From NCBI GenBank assembly GCA_021234155.1, contig JAJEKV010000004.1:10728109-10792108 (forward strand): a stretch of DNA of 64,000 nt. The letters run 5' to 3'. The position numbers and the translations under genes were made by a program. Of the stretch, positions 44,112 to 61,284 are shown in pieces. The stretch is from Isoetes taiwanensis. Its lineage: Eukaryota; Streptophyta; Lycopodiopsida; Isoetales; Isoetaceae. Position 1 is the stretch's first letter. Each line of letters opens with the position of its first letter. The notes under the pieces are model-generated. The model was not told where the DNA came from. It was given only the letters and a program-made list of their open reading frames with translations, and searched no databases.

Positions 44112-44883
44112 GTGATTTCGGTTGCTTTCGAAATCATAGCATTAATAAACACTAACTTCGTGAATACGGTAGTTAGGAGGAGGCTAAGTTAATGTGTTGT
44201 TAGTCCTCTTTGGTGTTTGGTTCGGTGTTAGGTTAAATTAAGAAATTGTAGCTTTAAAGAAGATAGAAATTTGGAGGGCCCAAGGTTGGAAAAGTTGTAA
44301 ATGTCGATTGGGTAGCTCAAATGGCGGAGAAAGTGATTCCATTGGATCGGGCGTACTCAAATTACCCTAGGACAGTCGTCTAGGAAAATGGTCAAGGGCA
44401 AGCCCAAAAACTAACTTCGGTACCACTTGCTTTTCATCGTCTTTGCGATCCGCGGTGGAGGCGAAAATGCAGCCGGGCGGGCCGACCCGGATGGGAGTCA
44501 GCGACCCCGAAAAAGTCAACTTCGGCGAAAAACGCTTTTCGGCGACTCTAGTCGGTGGGGGGTAGCGTATAATGCAACCGGCCCGAAACCAAAGTAGGTG
44601 TCAGCGTATTTCTTTTATATAAAGTATTTTTATGATAATAAAATTTAAAAGTTAAAAAGAAAAACTTTAAAATTTCAAAAGTTATTTGGTAGTTAAAATT
44701 TCTTTTTGTTGTTTTGTTTCGCCCTAGCCTTGTAGCGCCATTTGCCGAGCCGGCGCCCATCATCATGCATTTCGATCGACCTTGCTTTTCCGCCTTAGTG
44801 CTCGCTAACCTTAAGCCCCATTACCGTCTCCCTTGCCGCCCGGCGCCTCGCACTGCTGCCGTCTTATACCGGCGCCCGCGACT

Positions 44884-46102
44884 ATGGCCAACACCAAAGT
44901 GCTCGGATCCTACCAACCTTACTATCGCCCGGTTATGCCTTGATTGCTCCGGAATATGGCTCACCAGACCCGCTTTGATCGACATACTCCTAGGCGAGCT
45001 AGTAAGCGAGGTTTGAGAACAATGATATGATTCCCTATCCTATTTACCACTTCGGGGCCATTTTTGATCGGTTGAACCCGCCCGACTCCCTTATACCATG
45101 CGAGCAGCGACTTGGTCATGATGGCTTGATTAAGTTCTACCCTTCGAGATGTGAAGGGCACCGGAGGAGGAGGACATAAAGAGCGATCGCATCGAAACTT
45201 GGCGAGAGAGGGATGGCCAGCAAAGAAGATAGAAACAAGCGAAATATGGCTGACTCGAGGCGAGAATCTGAAGTACCTCGGGGATGGGGTCGCCGTCATA
45301 GATGGCGAGGGCCATTGAGATTCCCCATACCGATGGGATGAGGATTCCCGCACCAACCATTATGGGGGAAATTCGGATATTAGCATAGATTATTTAATAA
45401 CAATCAGTTGACATGCCCCGAGACCCGTAGGTACCATCTTTGAACTTAGCGCCCGCTACAATATTTTGCTCAAGTTGAAGAAGATCTTAGGAGGCCCGGG
45501 AATTCCGGGAAGAAGCGGGGATAGGATAGAGCGGAAAGGAGGCGCGAGGGCGGCCGGACCGGCGAGTGCGAGGAATCATCAGGGAGTGGCGTGGGAGCCA
45601 ATCCGGACAAGAGCATACAAGCCTGTGAAGCAGGAGAAGCCGTAGCGGAAGCGGCGGTCACTACAAGGAAAAATTAAAGGCTGTCGGGGCTTTTGGGAAG
45701 AGCAGCGAGCTCCGGTAGAGGCGGCCGGTGGGTGGGCGTCCCGTCTAGCTTCCTGTTGGGGCCAAGGCCGTTACTGTCTCAAGGGGCGCCTCAAACCACG
45801 CTCCACAGAGGAAGCCCACCCGATATAGACCGGTACCGTGGCCTTACGGGAGATCCAAGTAAGTTTGAGAGTCGACTCAACTACGTCTGCGGCTCCCCTT
45901 CCGTTGGTCAGGAGATTGCCACGAGGAGTTTAAGGCCAGACCTCCGCTTCCGGACCTTTGCCATTTTGGCACTTCAAAGAGCTCGCGGAGGCTTACGAGT
46001 GGCACTTTTGGTGGCGCCCAATCTTTTCGCGATCCGCAAAGAGGGTAACCATAATACCCTAAGGATTTAGCCCTGCCCGCCCGGGATTCGAGGCATCCTT
46101 AG
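44884..46102 (+). pseudogene. ORF1 histone-H3 fusion, copy 2 (disrupted)
   Basis: Same start context (ACTATGGCCAACACCAA) and stop position (CATCCTTAG, 46094-46102) as 5574-6823. The H3 core (about 45805-46099) is recognisable only in short pieces, such as [13 protein letters not shown], in the frame running 45693-46070. Changes relative to copy 1 are mostly small indels at CAG/CTG/CCG. A real decayed copy and a badly called intact copy cannot be told apart here. Confidence 0.75.
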
Positions 46103-46298
46103 CATATTTCTTGGGCTCCGCATTGTAAATATTTTTGGGTATTTAATAAAACTTTTTACTTTGTATTAAAAACCTATTTACTTTGTATTAAATATGAAAA
46201 ATCTTGCGTCGGCATAAATAAAAGGAGTTAAAAAGAACTTTTAAAGTTCATTTCAATTGTTAGATTTGTTTCTCTTCCTCTCTCCTCCCTTCTAAGCC

Positions 46299-47678
46299 AT
46301 GGCGACCCGGTGACCTTCTCGCATGGTATCAAGGCGGAGAAAGCTTTGGGATCCATAAGTCCCCTTCGACTGTTGCGGCCCTGCTATGCCGGTAGCAGAC
46401 CTCATCACCAACATGCGGCGGCACCCGGATTATGGGATTCTTAGACTTTACATGGAGGAGATGCTTCCTTTGTGTATCCCTCTTGGGGATCCTCCCCAAG
46501 CGTACCTAGGCGGGAGGTAGTGCGGGAGATGTTAGGGGGGCGACACCCATGCATATGATGTCTTTGAAGGAAAGCTTCGGATGGGGCAAACACATGCCCG
46601 TTGTGCGGCATCGAGGCGGCAATATCTTGAGGTTGCCGCCCTAGCCATCCTCATGGACCAATCGTTGAGGATGAAACCTTTTGTAGAAAGGCAAAGCTGC
46701 ACGAGTCTTCGAGGAGGAAGAGCGAACACATAGGCATGGGCGACCGGCCGTTGGAAGCAATTGGCGAGGAGATGCCACCACACCTTGAGCAAGCTGCATG
46801 CTTGTCGGGGGCTAGATGCCCTTCGGTTATTTATCACCAAGGGCAAGAATATCTTCTCTTGGGCGATATTATCGGACTTATCACATGGTGGCTGGATTTG
46901 GATTTAAAGCAAGCATAAAGACCATGTGCTTTATGAGCTTGTGGAGTATTGTATGGATGATTTCATCGACTTCACTTCTATCGAGCTTCCTCGGGAGGTG
47001 CATCGGCTGCTCGGTTCCCCAAGAGACCATAGAGCGGTGAGACTCTACTCGTCTTAGGCTGGTGATCACGGGGCGGCCTCTCAACCCTCATAGGATGCCT
47101 TCACGGCTATGGGACCTCCGTCCCAAATATTAATATGGTTGAGATTCCCTCCGGTTCAGGATGATGAGGGAGAGGATTTATACCACAATTACGCTCATTT
47201 GAAGGAAAAGCGGCGGGGAACTTAAGGAAGAAGGGTTCCTATGGATTTAGATAAGGAGGTGGCCCGCGTCGGGGAGACCCATCAAAGGGAAGGTATTGGG
47301 CAACCACCTTACCCGTTTCTTTCTATCAGCCTTTCGACAGGGGGCAAGTTCTTTTTATAGCCGAGATTTAGGGCGGGGCTGAGCTTCATGGTGGACCCGC
47401 CGTGCCCTCTCCACATTGGCGGGCACAAGAAGCTCCCCTATCGTGCGTTTACTTATGTACTCGTGCGACGGGATCTTGCCCTGACGGCCTTGGGCCAAGA
47501 TATTGCACCCTGGATGAGCATGAAGCTTCTTACGGCAGCCCCATTGGCTGTTGCCTATCCACCAGAGATTGCATCTATTGCGGTACATCATAGTGGGCCA
47601 GGGGTGACTTCTGGCTGCGACAGGCCGCCGCCACCACCTCCTAGGCCTACGAATGAAGAGGGAGGACCTAGTTCTTAA
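46299..47678 (+). pseudogene. ORF2, copy 2 (disrupted)
   Basis: Nucleotide-level match to 7025-8425 with frequent frameshifts. The C-terminal part 47388-47678 is open and carries KKLPYRAFTYVLVRRDLALT and the Pro-rich end PPPPPPRPTNEEGGPSS. Confidence 0.75.
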
Positions 47679-47902
47679 ATAATTGTACTACGCACTTTTG
47701 TATTGCGTATGATTGTAGAATTTTGGGTTGGCAAATTTTTTAGCCATTTTATAATATGATACACCCCTTTTCTCATCAATTGCGATTACTGTCTTGATGA
47801 ATACAATTCAAATTATTCTTTCCATGATGTGTTACGCTAGTTATTGGAGTTTAGACTATAATGAAACTATGCAACCCTCTATATTCATTTCCATTGTCTT
47901 GC

Positions 47903-48369
47903 GAGAAGAGACCCTTTGGGAATATGAGGAGAGGATTCTGAGACATGATCGGGGAGGGATGACCTCGGGCCACCCAGGAGCCGGGACTATGGCCAAAGAT
48001 ATGGCGAATATCCAGAATGGGATGAAGGTTATGAGATCGAACCCCCGCCACCGGGAGAACCCTATGATCCAGCAAAAGGGTTGGAGATAGTTAACATCCT
48101 TAGGGGAATGAGCTTTCGAGGACTGAAGCGGGATCTTGTGTGCACATGGGACTATTGGAGCATGACCGGGGCCGCGAGGCTTCGAGGGCGCCAATGACCA
48201 CATGTGGCAACTCTTCTATGCTTTGAGAAGGCTTTTCAATCTTCTCATTGTTAATAGCGATGGGAATACCAACCGGTCATTGTCCGGGCACTGGGGCGCG
48301 CTACAAGCTTCGTTAAGAACGTGCGTGAAAGTGTTAAACTTTCGATCTGTACCCCCTGCGAACCCCTAG
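47903..48369 (+). pseudogene. ORF3, copy 2 (disrupted)
   Basis: Matches 8655-9110, beginning EETLWEYEERI in the frame opened at 47794 and ending at CCCCTAG. Frameshifts near 47938, 48106 and 48260 onward. Confidence 0.65.
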
Positions 48370-48601
48370 GCGGGTCTTTCCGGTTTTTTTTTTTTTATGC
48401 TATTGTGAGCTCAACTTTAAGTTCGGTTGTATCATGTTGTCTTTGTGTAATACTCTGTATCAACTTTTGGTGTGAAACTGCAATATAAAAGTTTTCCTTT
48501 TATAATAATAAATTTTCCCTATGTTCTCTCTCTACACTCTATCAGAGCATCATAAAAATTTGAAAGAATTTATGTGCTATAATTATGCTTATACCTTTTT
48601 C

Positions 48602-49900
48602 ATGCTTTCGATTTAGGCGTTGCCGCAATGCGCTGGCAGACACCCTCCGCCCGGTGGTGACACTGAGCGAGGAACTGATGTTAATGAAAAGACAATTGGT
48701 CGAATTACAGACTTATGTGTTGCATGCCAACCCACCACAGCAAACACAGGAAGACGGACCGGAGTTACCTCCGCTACCGCCAAGTCCACCTACACAACAG
48801 CCATCTCCCCCTGGAGCCAGTCCTGTACCTGCACCGAGGAGGCCCCATGCTAAGCGTCGCCGAAGTTCCTCTAGGGATAGCGCCACTTCCTCACGCTCAA
48901 CCATACGTGTCTTGCCGGGTTCATCGGTGTCAGCTGGTGACCATGCAAAGCGCCGGGATAAGGAATACTGTAAGACGGTTGATACATCAATAACTAGTAT
49001 ATGGAAGAATAGGAAATTAGCCCGGTTTGATGGGAAATCCAGGCCGGACTGAATCACGAGAATCTGGTTGGGCCGAAATAAAGGAGTTGGGAAGTCCCTA
49101 TGGCATGGCGGAAAAGGATACTGAGGAAAGGTTGCCACCACCAACCTTACGAGGAGCTGCCCGTATTTGGTGGAAGGGCTATGCCCGGGGCCAAGCATCT
49201 AGGCGGGGGCGGATGCAACTTCAGAAAAGTTTGCCAAAGCATTCAAGTCGCATTATGTGCCTCGTGCGCACAAATGCCGACAAATTCAAACCTTTTATAG
49301 GTTGGAGGCGAGAGGGTATGTCGGTTCAGGCTTACTGATGAATTTATCTTTGAATTTTTGTATGTACCAGGTATGAATGAAAAAGAGGCGTAGTAGAGGT
49401 TATATTGAAGGGTTGGCCCCATCAATCAAGCGGATGGTTAAGGCCATAGACCCGAAATCAGTTCGCGGTGAGGCTAAGGCATTGAGCCTCGAGGAGGACA
49501 CCAAGGAACCCGGTATCCAGCGTCCCGCTCCTTACTTCGCGGCCCGGCCATCCACACCATACAAACCCGTTAAGCCAAGTCAGGGGCCCTCTCGGCGAGA
49601 ACTTCGTATGGCCGCCCGGGGAAAAGAAAGTTACCTTCAATACGGTACGACAAAGCGGGGGCAATGTCGATAGGAAATGCGGAACCTCTTCACAGTCTAT
49701 TCCTAAGGAGGCCGAGAACAGCTCGCCCGGGATAAGGCATGCTATGGGTGTATGCGGCCGGGCACTTTATGCACAATTGTCCTTATGCCTTGACTGCCCG
49801 ACTGGCCATGGCCGACCTCGATTGGGACGATCTAGAGTCGACCTTACCCGTTGAAAGGAGGCTCCGGTACATTCGCGGTCGTCTCATATCCTTGCAGCTA
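48602..49900 (+). pseudogene. Gypsy gag, copy 2
   Basis: The Gag N-terminus is almost unchanged at 48674-49050 (ELMLMKRQLVELQTYVLHA and the basic Arg/Ser stretch). The core is frameshifted (AARIWWKGYARG, 49150-49200). The zinc knuckle CYGCMRPGHFMHNC is at 49740-49781. Confidence 0.83.
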
Positions 49901-49929
49901 TAGAAACCGGCAATGCGAAAGTCGCCCTC

Positions 49930-50330
49930 TTTGTCATTTCCACCATAGGTCAAGTAGACAGTAAGCCTTTCATAATTCTTATGGATACGGGAAGTACACA
50001 TAATTTTGCTTCTCCTAGGATGGCACAGGTCCTACAGCTTGAAACATTAAGGTCCCGACCAAGGCCTGTCACTCTAGCCAGTGGTAAGGTCAGGCATACT
50101 TTCGGGGACCGTCGCATCAACCTTAAAGATCACGGTTGCCGGGTGCACCGGTCGCTTTGGGTGCGAGTTGATGGATATTGGTAAATCGACCTCATTGTTG
50201 GTATGGAATTCTTGGCATCTGCAAAAGCCAACATAGACTGCGAGAAGAGGGAAGTTACCTTCAACGCAGCTAATGGAGCCCGCGTGACTATCAAAGGTGA
50301 ACCATTCAACCCTATCATGCAGTCTATCTC
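49930..50330 (+). pseudogene. Gypsy protease, copy 2
   Basis: MDTGSTHNFASPRMAQVLQL starts at 49981 with the catalytic Asp at 49984-49986, and [11 protein letters not shown] follows at about 50206. More of the central domain is in frame here than in copy 1. Confidence 0.82.
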
Positions 50331-53300
50331 CATCAGGCAGTTAGATAGAGCTATACGCAAGGGAAAGCTCCTTTGTATCATTAGCCTTGCTTCCATAGAG
50401 TCAGATGCTAAACAGAAGCAAAGAAATCGATACCTTGCCGGAGGGATTGCTCATCTTCTCAGGAATTTGGTGACCTTTTCCCGGATGAGATCGAAGCTCC
50501 CTCCTTTTAGAGGGTGGAATGTGAAATAGCTTTAGAACCAGGTGCAGAAGCCTACCAGCAAGGCCCGTGCCGTATGAGTCCTCAGGTGGCGAGAACTTAA
50601 GAAGCAACCGGGGAGTTACTAAACCTAGGTTTCATCCGACCTAGCGTTTAGCCTTTTAGCGCTCTATTCTCTTCGTTAAGAAGAAGGGCGGCTGTTGAGA
50701 AATGTGTATTGATTATCGGCAACTCAACAAGCATACCATCAAGAATCATTGCTGTGCCTTTGCAGAGGCGAGATGACCTAATGGATCGGTTGCAAGGGGC
50801 TAAGTATTTCTCAAAAGATTGATCTACGCTCGGGGATACCATCGGATAAGGATTAAAAGGGAGGACATCCATAAATCTCGCTTTTCATACTAGATATGGG
50901 CATTATGAATTTCTGATTATGCCTTTTGGACTAACTAATGCCCCGGCAACTTTCATCGCGACTAATGAATGATGTCTTTTCGACAATACACGGATGATTT
51001 TGTTGTTATTTTCTTGACGACATTCTTATCTATAGTAAGACCCTCGGGGAGCATGAGAAACATCTTAGATTAGCCCTACAAAAGCTAAAGGCGTCATCAG
51101 CTCTATGCCAAGTTCTCTAAGTGCAAGTTTGCCACTCAGAAGGTCGATTATTTGGGCCATGTCATTTTCGTGAGAGGAATACTTCTGAGACAGAAGCAAA
51201 GATAGAGGCTGTAAGAGAATGGCCTATTCAACGAATGTTTCTAAGGTCCTTGATTTCTTGGGATTAGCGAGGATATTATCGAAAATTTGTAAAGGATTTT
51301 TGCGAATATTGCGACCCCTCTTACAAATCTCACAAAGCATGAGAAGGTGAAGGATTGGATGGACCCGGAAGACAAAAAGTTCGGGGAGTTTCCGGCAGCT
51401 TAAAGCGCCTTAACATCCGCACCAGTTCTCACATTGCCCGATCTGGCGGGATAAACTAGTGGCGGCGGATGCGGTAAGATTGCCCCGGTGGAGTCCCTAA
51501 TGCGGGAGGGAGGGTCATTGCTTATGATTCAAAGAAAATGAAGCGAACGCAGCAGCGATATCCTACCCATGATCAGGAATTGTTAGCGTTGTAAGGTGCC
51601 TTGCGAATATGGAACACTACCTTCTTGGTAGAAGATTCGGTTGGATACGGATCATCAAAGTCTCAGTTATTTGTCCACCCGACCCGAATCTCAACCTCCT
51701 TGAGAAGATGGATGGAATTTACGGAGGAATATGATTTTGAGATTATGTACAAGTCTAGCAAGCACAATGTGGTTGCGGATGCGTATCACGCCATCCCTTG
51801 GTGACCCGAACCCATTGTAATGCCATTTCTACACTCACCAGTGAGTTTGGGAAACAAATAGAGCAAACCTTAGCTCTGAGATCGAGTTACGTGACATTTG
51901 GGATAGTTTGGCTAAAGGAAGCTCGCATACGGATAAGAGGCTTGAGAAGCCTTTTCGATGCGTATAAGAAAGAGGGCAACTTATTATATCATAAGGATAA
52001 GTTGTGCGTACCTGAGACGTCGGGAGTACGTAAGCTAATCCTCCACGACACCCACAACAGCCCTATAGCTGGACATGCAGGGTTTATGAAAACCTACTTT
52101 AAGATTCGTTCCAGCTATTTCTGGCCTTCTATGAAAAGGGACATTGCCAGATACATTAAGCAGTGTCAGGTGTGTCAGCAAACCAAAGCTGAGCAGTTAA
52201 GGATTCCAGACGAGTTGCAACCTCTGGATGTGCCCAATGCCAAATGGGAGGTGATAACCATGGATTTCATTGTGGGCCTTCCACGAACTCTCCGGGGGTA
52301 TGATGCCTTAATGGTAGTCGTCGACAAACTATAGAAAATGGCTCATTTCTTGCCATGTCCGGACCCCCAAACCACGACCTTTAATCTTTACGCTATTAGC
52401 CAAAGGAAATCTTCAGATTACACGGAATGCCACAAGTAATTGTGTCGGATAGGGATCCCAAATTTGTAAGTGCATTCTGGAAAGATTTCTTTGCCACCAT
52501 TCAGACCAAGCTTGCTATGAGTACAGCATATCATCCTCAAACAGATGGTTAGACAGAACGTACCAATCGCATTATAGAGGATATGCTAAGAAGTTATGTG
52601 TGGAGTAAGCAATCACAATGGGCTGACTATATTTATCTGGTCGAGTTTGCCTATAACAGCATGAAATAGGAGTCTTCGAATGTCTCCTTTATGATAAACT
52701 ATGGTTACCAATGTCTTACTCGGACACTTGGCATAACCCCGTTTCTAAGGTGGAGGTTTCTCAAAAACTCCTCACGGAGATACAAGCTTACAGTCGAAGA
52801 AGTTCGGGGCTACTTATTATTTTACCCGGTCGTCGGAAAAGAGTGTAGCCGATAAACCTGAGAACCCCAGCGTTTTCGGGTTGGCGAATCGGTTTGGCTT
52901 AAGATTAAAATGAAGCAAGCCAAGCTTAAAATTAACAGCTGCAAAAAGTTGGCCCCGGATGGGCTGGACCGTTCAAGATTATTGGCGTTGGAAGCGAGCA
53001 TATAAGCTTAGAATTGCCGCCCGGCGAAGATCCACAAGGTCTTTCACTTGAGTCTTACGAAACAACACACCCACGATCGAGGAGGTTTTGGATACCCCAA
53101 CCCTCCTAGAAATGACAGAGAACAACTTCGAAATAGTGCACGAAGCTCTTACGGATCGAGCTTACAAACAAACCCGGAAGGACTTCGGATGTTGCAATAC
53201 TTGGTTAAGTGGAAGCACTTACCGGTTGAGGATGCCTCGTGGGTGATGAAGATAGATCTTGACAAGCATTATCCGGACTTCATGTTGCGAATCGGAAGGC

Positions 53301-53344
53301 GCACCATCAGCGATGCTATCAACCCCTGGCCGGTGATAGCTTAA
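50331..53344 (+). pseudogene. Gypsy RT, RNase H, integrase and chromodomain, copy 2
   Basis: RT (about 50550-51250) and RNase H (51430-51800) are frameshifted but readable at nucleotide level. The integrase N-terminus at 51798-52334 is clean and supplies the full HHCC finger ([23 protein letters not shown]) and the first catalytic Asp (TMDFIVGLP). Stops at 52332-52334 and 52550-52552 match those of copy 1. The chromodomain is at about 53200-53280 (MLQYLVKWKHLPVEDASWV). Confidence 0.87.
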
Positions 53345-53864
53345 GCTTAATTGCGGGGAGTGGCGCCTTAGAGGGTAGATGCATCATAAATAATAACAAG
53401 TTACCGATGATGAGATCACCTTGTGTTCTCTAGGGCGTGGTAATCTTGTCAATGTTGACCTAACCACAACTTGTTGCGAGCATATAGTTGATAGGCAGCG
53501 TTCCTTTTCGGCTACAATGGGAACTTGACCATTCCCTATGCTCCAATGAACTACAAACCATAGACATGATAGGTTTCACGATAGATAGGACTTTTTGTAA
53601 TTATTATAAGGGGGTGGTCCTTCAACCACAATTTCATCATATGTCTTGATATACTCACGTAATGCGCGGGCCGATGGCGACCGTGCCGTGCCCATGCTAG
53701 AGGGTTCTTTGATGCCCGAATTCTTGGTTTTGTTTTTGTCTACATGTTTTGTTTATTGTTCCACTGATGTTGGTATTGGACTTAGGTCCTTGAACTTTTT
53801 GATTATGATAATCATGTGAAATGCACCTCGGTGCTTGAACTGTTTTTCAAACTTTAAAGTTTTG

Positions 53865-56970
<3,106 letters not shown>

Positions 56971-58285
56971 AATTATATTATGGGTCCTATGGGGGGTTGA
57001 ATGTTGTATAACTTTGATCCTGGCCGTTGATCTTTTGAGGTGGCACGACGACAACCCTTGGATTTGATGGGGGGGCATGCATGGGGCATGCATGGGGCAT
57101 GCACCCCATCCCCGGGCCGTCGATCGGGCACGCGAGAAATCGTGGCCCTTGATTTCTTTTAGGGAAGGTGCAAGGAAGGTGCCCCTTATTTGGGGCTTTT
57201 CATCTAGGCCGTTGGATCTAGGTATTTGATCTCGGCCATCCATAAGAAAGTCAACAAAATTAAATGCTGGCATCACCTCTTATGTCATATTTTTTTCATT
57301 TTAATTTAAAACCTAGTGGTGATGTGACGCACCATACCTTTAAATTATTACTAATGCGTAGAGAAAGGTGCTTTGCTTCATAAGGGAATTAAATAGTGGA
57401 TGTTTATTAAATATGGGATGTTTATGTAATGTTGGCACATTATTATAATTAATGTAGGTAGCCTAGTGCACAGGGCCATGGCGGAACTGGAAACTGAAGG
57501 GCAAGCATTTGATGGTTTCGTCCTTGATGCTTAATGTGACCTCCTCTGTTGTGTATGGTGATGCTAAAATATGAAAGGCGTTCCTTTTGCAGAATCCACG
57601 GGTTTTAAATCTAGTATCACGTGTCATATTTAGCCTGTGGTGGATTGAAATCCGTAGGATTTGGGTCATGGCATTGGGTCCTTAAGTGGGTCCTTAAAAA
57701 GGGTCTGCGCCATGGCAAAGTTCTTCCTTACTTACTTGCCATGGCTAAATTTTCGTTGGAAAGGGGAAGAATGTATTGGGTTTTAAAGCTTGTTACCCAT
57801 TGCATTTTCTGGGCCAAAAGCCGTCTAATTTAGAGATCACAAATCTATTTATGAGCTGCAAAGTGGTGCGATTGAAGAAATAATGCAATGCTGTGGTACA
57901 AAGCTATCTGACAAGCATCTAATTCACAGTTTTACCGGAGTAACAGGCATGCACAAGTGCCATAGATGGAGCTAAGAAGAGAAAGGAAAGTGAATGGCGA
58001 AGAATGAGTAGCTATGAGTAAAATATTGTGTGTTTTCTCTTCAAGGAAAAGGCCTTTGGCCCTCTGCGAAGTTGCGGGTATTTTAGTGTTGTGAGTTATT
58101 TTTTTTTTCCTTTTTTATGGTGCTGTTGGATTGTAACAGATAACGTTGAGTTAGTGATTCGAAAGGACGGGAGTGATGTAATATTAAGAAGAAGGAGAAG
58201 CTTCCGGCTTCCATAGTCCAAGTCCTAAGCAAAGGAAGAAGAATAGAAAAGCAAGTTTTACAGTAGACAAACTACCGGACCGGCC

Positions 58286-58344
58286 ATGAAGTTCATGAAA
58301 CTAGGATCCAAGCCCGATGTTTTCCAGTCGGATGGAAATGTAAT
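58286..58344 (+). pseudogene. Captured NPH3/RPT2-family gene, first exon, copy 2
   Basis: Reads MKFMKLGSKPDVFQSDGNV and then GTAAGT at 58345. This copy is in frame up to the splice donor and is the better version for identifying the family. The segment 56995-58285 equals 17438-18705 and holds no other recognised gene. Confidence 0.82.
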
Positions 58345-59269
58345 GTAAGTTCCGATTTTCTGGTTTTTGTAGATTCTTCCTTCATAGCCGATCTCAATTT
58401 ATGAAAAGCAGAGATGCCACTTTGCTTTGTGGGTTCTGTCAATTCTATTCTAGTCCGGTGCTAATCAAAGCTTTATTCGCAGCGCTCCTTGGATATGTGT
58501 AAATATTTGGGTCTTAAAATCCGTTTCTTTTTGCCGCATTACGGTATATTTGCGAATTGGGCTTCTTCTGCAAAAACTAAGCAGCCAAAAGGTCCAGATT
58601 GGCCGGCTTTAAACAATGCCTAGGAATGCCTGTCTCTTGACGAAGTCTAGTTCACATTTTTTCTATCATGTGCTACTTTTCCTCATGAAGTCTGTACGGA
58701 TTTGCTGGAACAATTAGGGCAGCTGAACATAAGGTACGATTCTTAGTGTGAAATGCAGCATTTGGGCTATTTTTTGGGCAAAGCCGTCTTTAAAATGCAG
58801 CTCCTTTGCCATGCCCAGAGTCTGGACTGCTCCCCTTTGACGAAATGCCCTGCTCTGGAGCCTCTGGGCATCTTGGATTGATGACCGGGAGTGGCATTGC
58901 AACACTCACTCTCAGTATTATGGGCGGGTAAGACAAAATTTGTTGTTGCAAGTGTAGCATCTTCAATTTGAAGTGCATAGATACATCTTAGTCCCCTTTA
59001 TTTCCTATATGTTAGAGGGATAAGCCTCAAGGCATTGTCTCTGCTAATAAACTGTTCATTAAGAAGGTGAATGAAGGAAGCTGCACGGTCACTGTAGGAG
59101 GAAAAAGCTTTTGAAGGATGAGAGAACGCGGAAGCTTGATTATAATTAAGCCATTGGACCATATCCTTACAATATTTTCATGATTTATCCTGTGGATTTG
59201 TTGCTTACAAAGTATTGTGCCACCTGACTCCTATAAAGCTAGGATTTTGACATGTTTCTTATGTTGCAG

Positions 59270-59411
59270 AGCAGTGTTTCCAGTATCATGGGCATTCAGT
59301 GTCACAGGAATAGTTTCTGGATTCCTTATAATGTCAGCGGTTACAGTAGCAAATGCTTACACATGCGGATTGCTTCTAAAGGAAGCTCATAAAACAGGGG
59401 ACAATGACTAA
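59270..59411 (+). pseudogene. Captured transporter-like exon, copy 2
   Basis: Identical in sequence to 19686-19827, including the acceptor and the terminating TAA. Confidence 0.45.
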
Positions 59412-59523
59412 GAATCTCTCTCTTTGGAATTGGTCTCTTTATACATATGCTTTGGACAGTCTCTATGGAAATGGTTTCTATAAGAATGTTTTCTAGAGAA
59501 CCGACTCCTTGTGGTGTTGACAG

Positions 59524-59956
59524 TTTCCCCTCCTATCTAAGAGTGGCCGCTTTCATAAGATGATCGTCGGCTTCGGGAGCGAGCGAGATGAGATTCAACT
59601 AGATGATTTCGGTGGGGTTGAATCATTTACACTCGTGCAAAGTTACGCTAGAATTACAATCATGCTTAATGCATTATAGCATTGGTAGCGGTCTTGGCTC
59701 AAGAATCTGAAGAATGGAAATGACTGAAACAATTGAGAAAGGGAACCTCATATTTAAGCTTGAAGTGTTTTTGAATTCAAGCATTTTCCGCAGCTGGAAG
59801 GATTCCATTATAACCTTACAAAGCACCAGATCTCTCTTGCCTGGGGCTGAGGATTTGAAAATCATAAGTAGATGCGTGGACTCAATTGCTTCAGAGACAT
59901 CAGTTGATCCATCCAAAGTGGAGTGGTCTTATACATATACACGCGCTAACGTATAG
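59524..59956 (+). pseudogene. Captured NPH3/RPT2-family BTB-to-NPH3 exon, copy 2
   Basis: Matches 19940-20374. A corrupted patch at about 59565-59715 breaks the first half; the second half ([20 protein letters not shown] to WSYTYTR, 59714-59956) is unchanged. Confidence 0.85.
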
Positions 59957-61050
59957 ACTGGTTGCCTGGCATAGATGGACTAGGTAAATAAGCTCGAACT
60001 ACCCAATCTGAGCTTGTTGACGCTTTGCTTGCATCAAATTGAGATGCACCGAAGCTAGCATGACTGACTGACCTATGGTGCTAAGGTCTATATACTCTGA
60101 AGCTTGCATCCATATGCCCTCCGTCGTCTAAGCTAGTATGATTAATCTAGCGTTCTAACCCTAGGATTCTAACCCTAGGATTTGAAATCTGTGTATGCTG
60201 CTTGATACATTCTTAAGGAGATATACTGCTAGGCTTTAGCCTAGTTATTGGAAGATCCAGCTCACTAACCTCTTATGTTTGCCTTCCTGCCACACATATC
60301 TACCTGCCTTACGTGTTACATTTCAAAGTACAATCTCACAAATTGAATATTGACATTTGTGTTCGTAATTGTCGAATGTTGGTTATGCTCTTACATGTTC
60401 GATAGACTTTTGGTTGCCGTGGATGTTAAAAATCAATTCAATTCATAGACGTATGTATACTGTACTTGTTGCTTCATTTGTGCTAATATGGCATGTGTAT
60501 TTCACCAAGACTATCTCCGAGAAAGTGCCCAGATTGTAACGCTTTTCGTGCGGCCCGGCAAAGAATTTCGTTACCTTAGAACCGTTATAGTTACGACCAC
60601 AGTTGATTGGAGCTAAGATTGTGTTAAGAGCATGTCTAATGGGACCACCATCTTGAAATGAACACGACATGGTAGATGATGGGAGGATTGAATTGTTGGT
60701 ATATGGAAGAGCTTGAGGTATCAAAAGCATAGTGGCGAAGGAAATTGGTTGAGAAGACCAAGTGGTAGAGTAATGATAAAGCAAAGGATTAAAGCATTGT
60801 CAAAATTGCAAGGCATGATATTTTGAGGCCCTACAACGATGTTAATGTAGGTAGAGGATTCTATTCCCAAATAGTTCATAGACATATTTATAGTACAAAA
60901 TGCAGCTTTCAACTACAAATAGTGTATACCTATACATAAATGTCATCATCCAGTGTTCCTGAGAAAGCCATTCCTCCCATTCTTGATCTTGGAATTTGTT
61001 CCCAGATTTCGTAAACCATAGTTTATAGACCCATTTATAGTACAAAAACT

Positions 61051-61185
<135 letters not shown>

Positions 61186-61270
61186 CTTATGAATAAGGAA
61201 TTACCTTCCTTCATAATCTATTTCTTCCTATATTTGTAACTAACACCAATGCTGAGGACAGCATTAATTC

Positions 61271-61284
61271 TAAGGAGGGGAGAA
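61271..61284 (+). other. Gypsy polypurine tract, copy 2
   Basis: TAAGGAGGGGAGAA directly before the 3' LTR. Confidence 0.9.
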
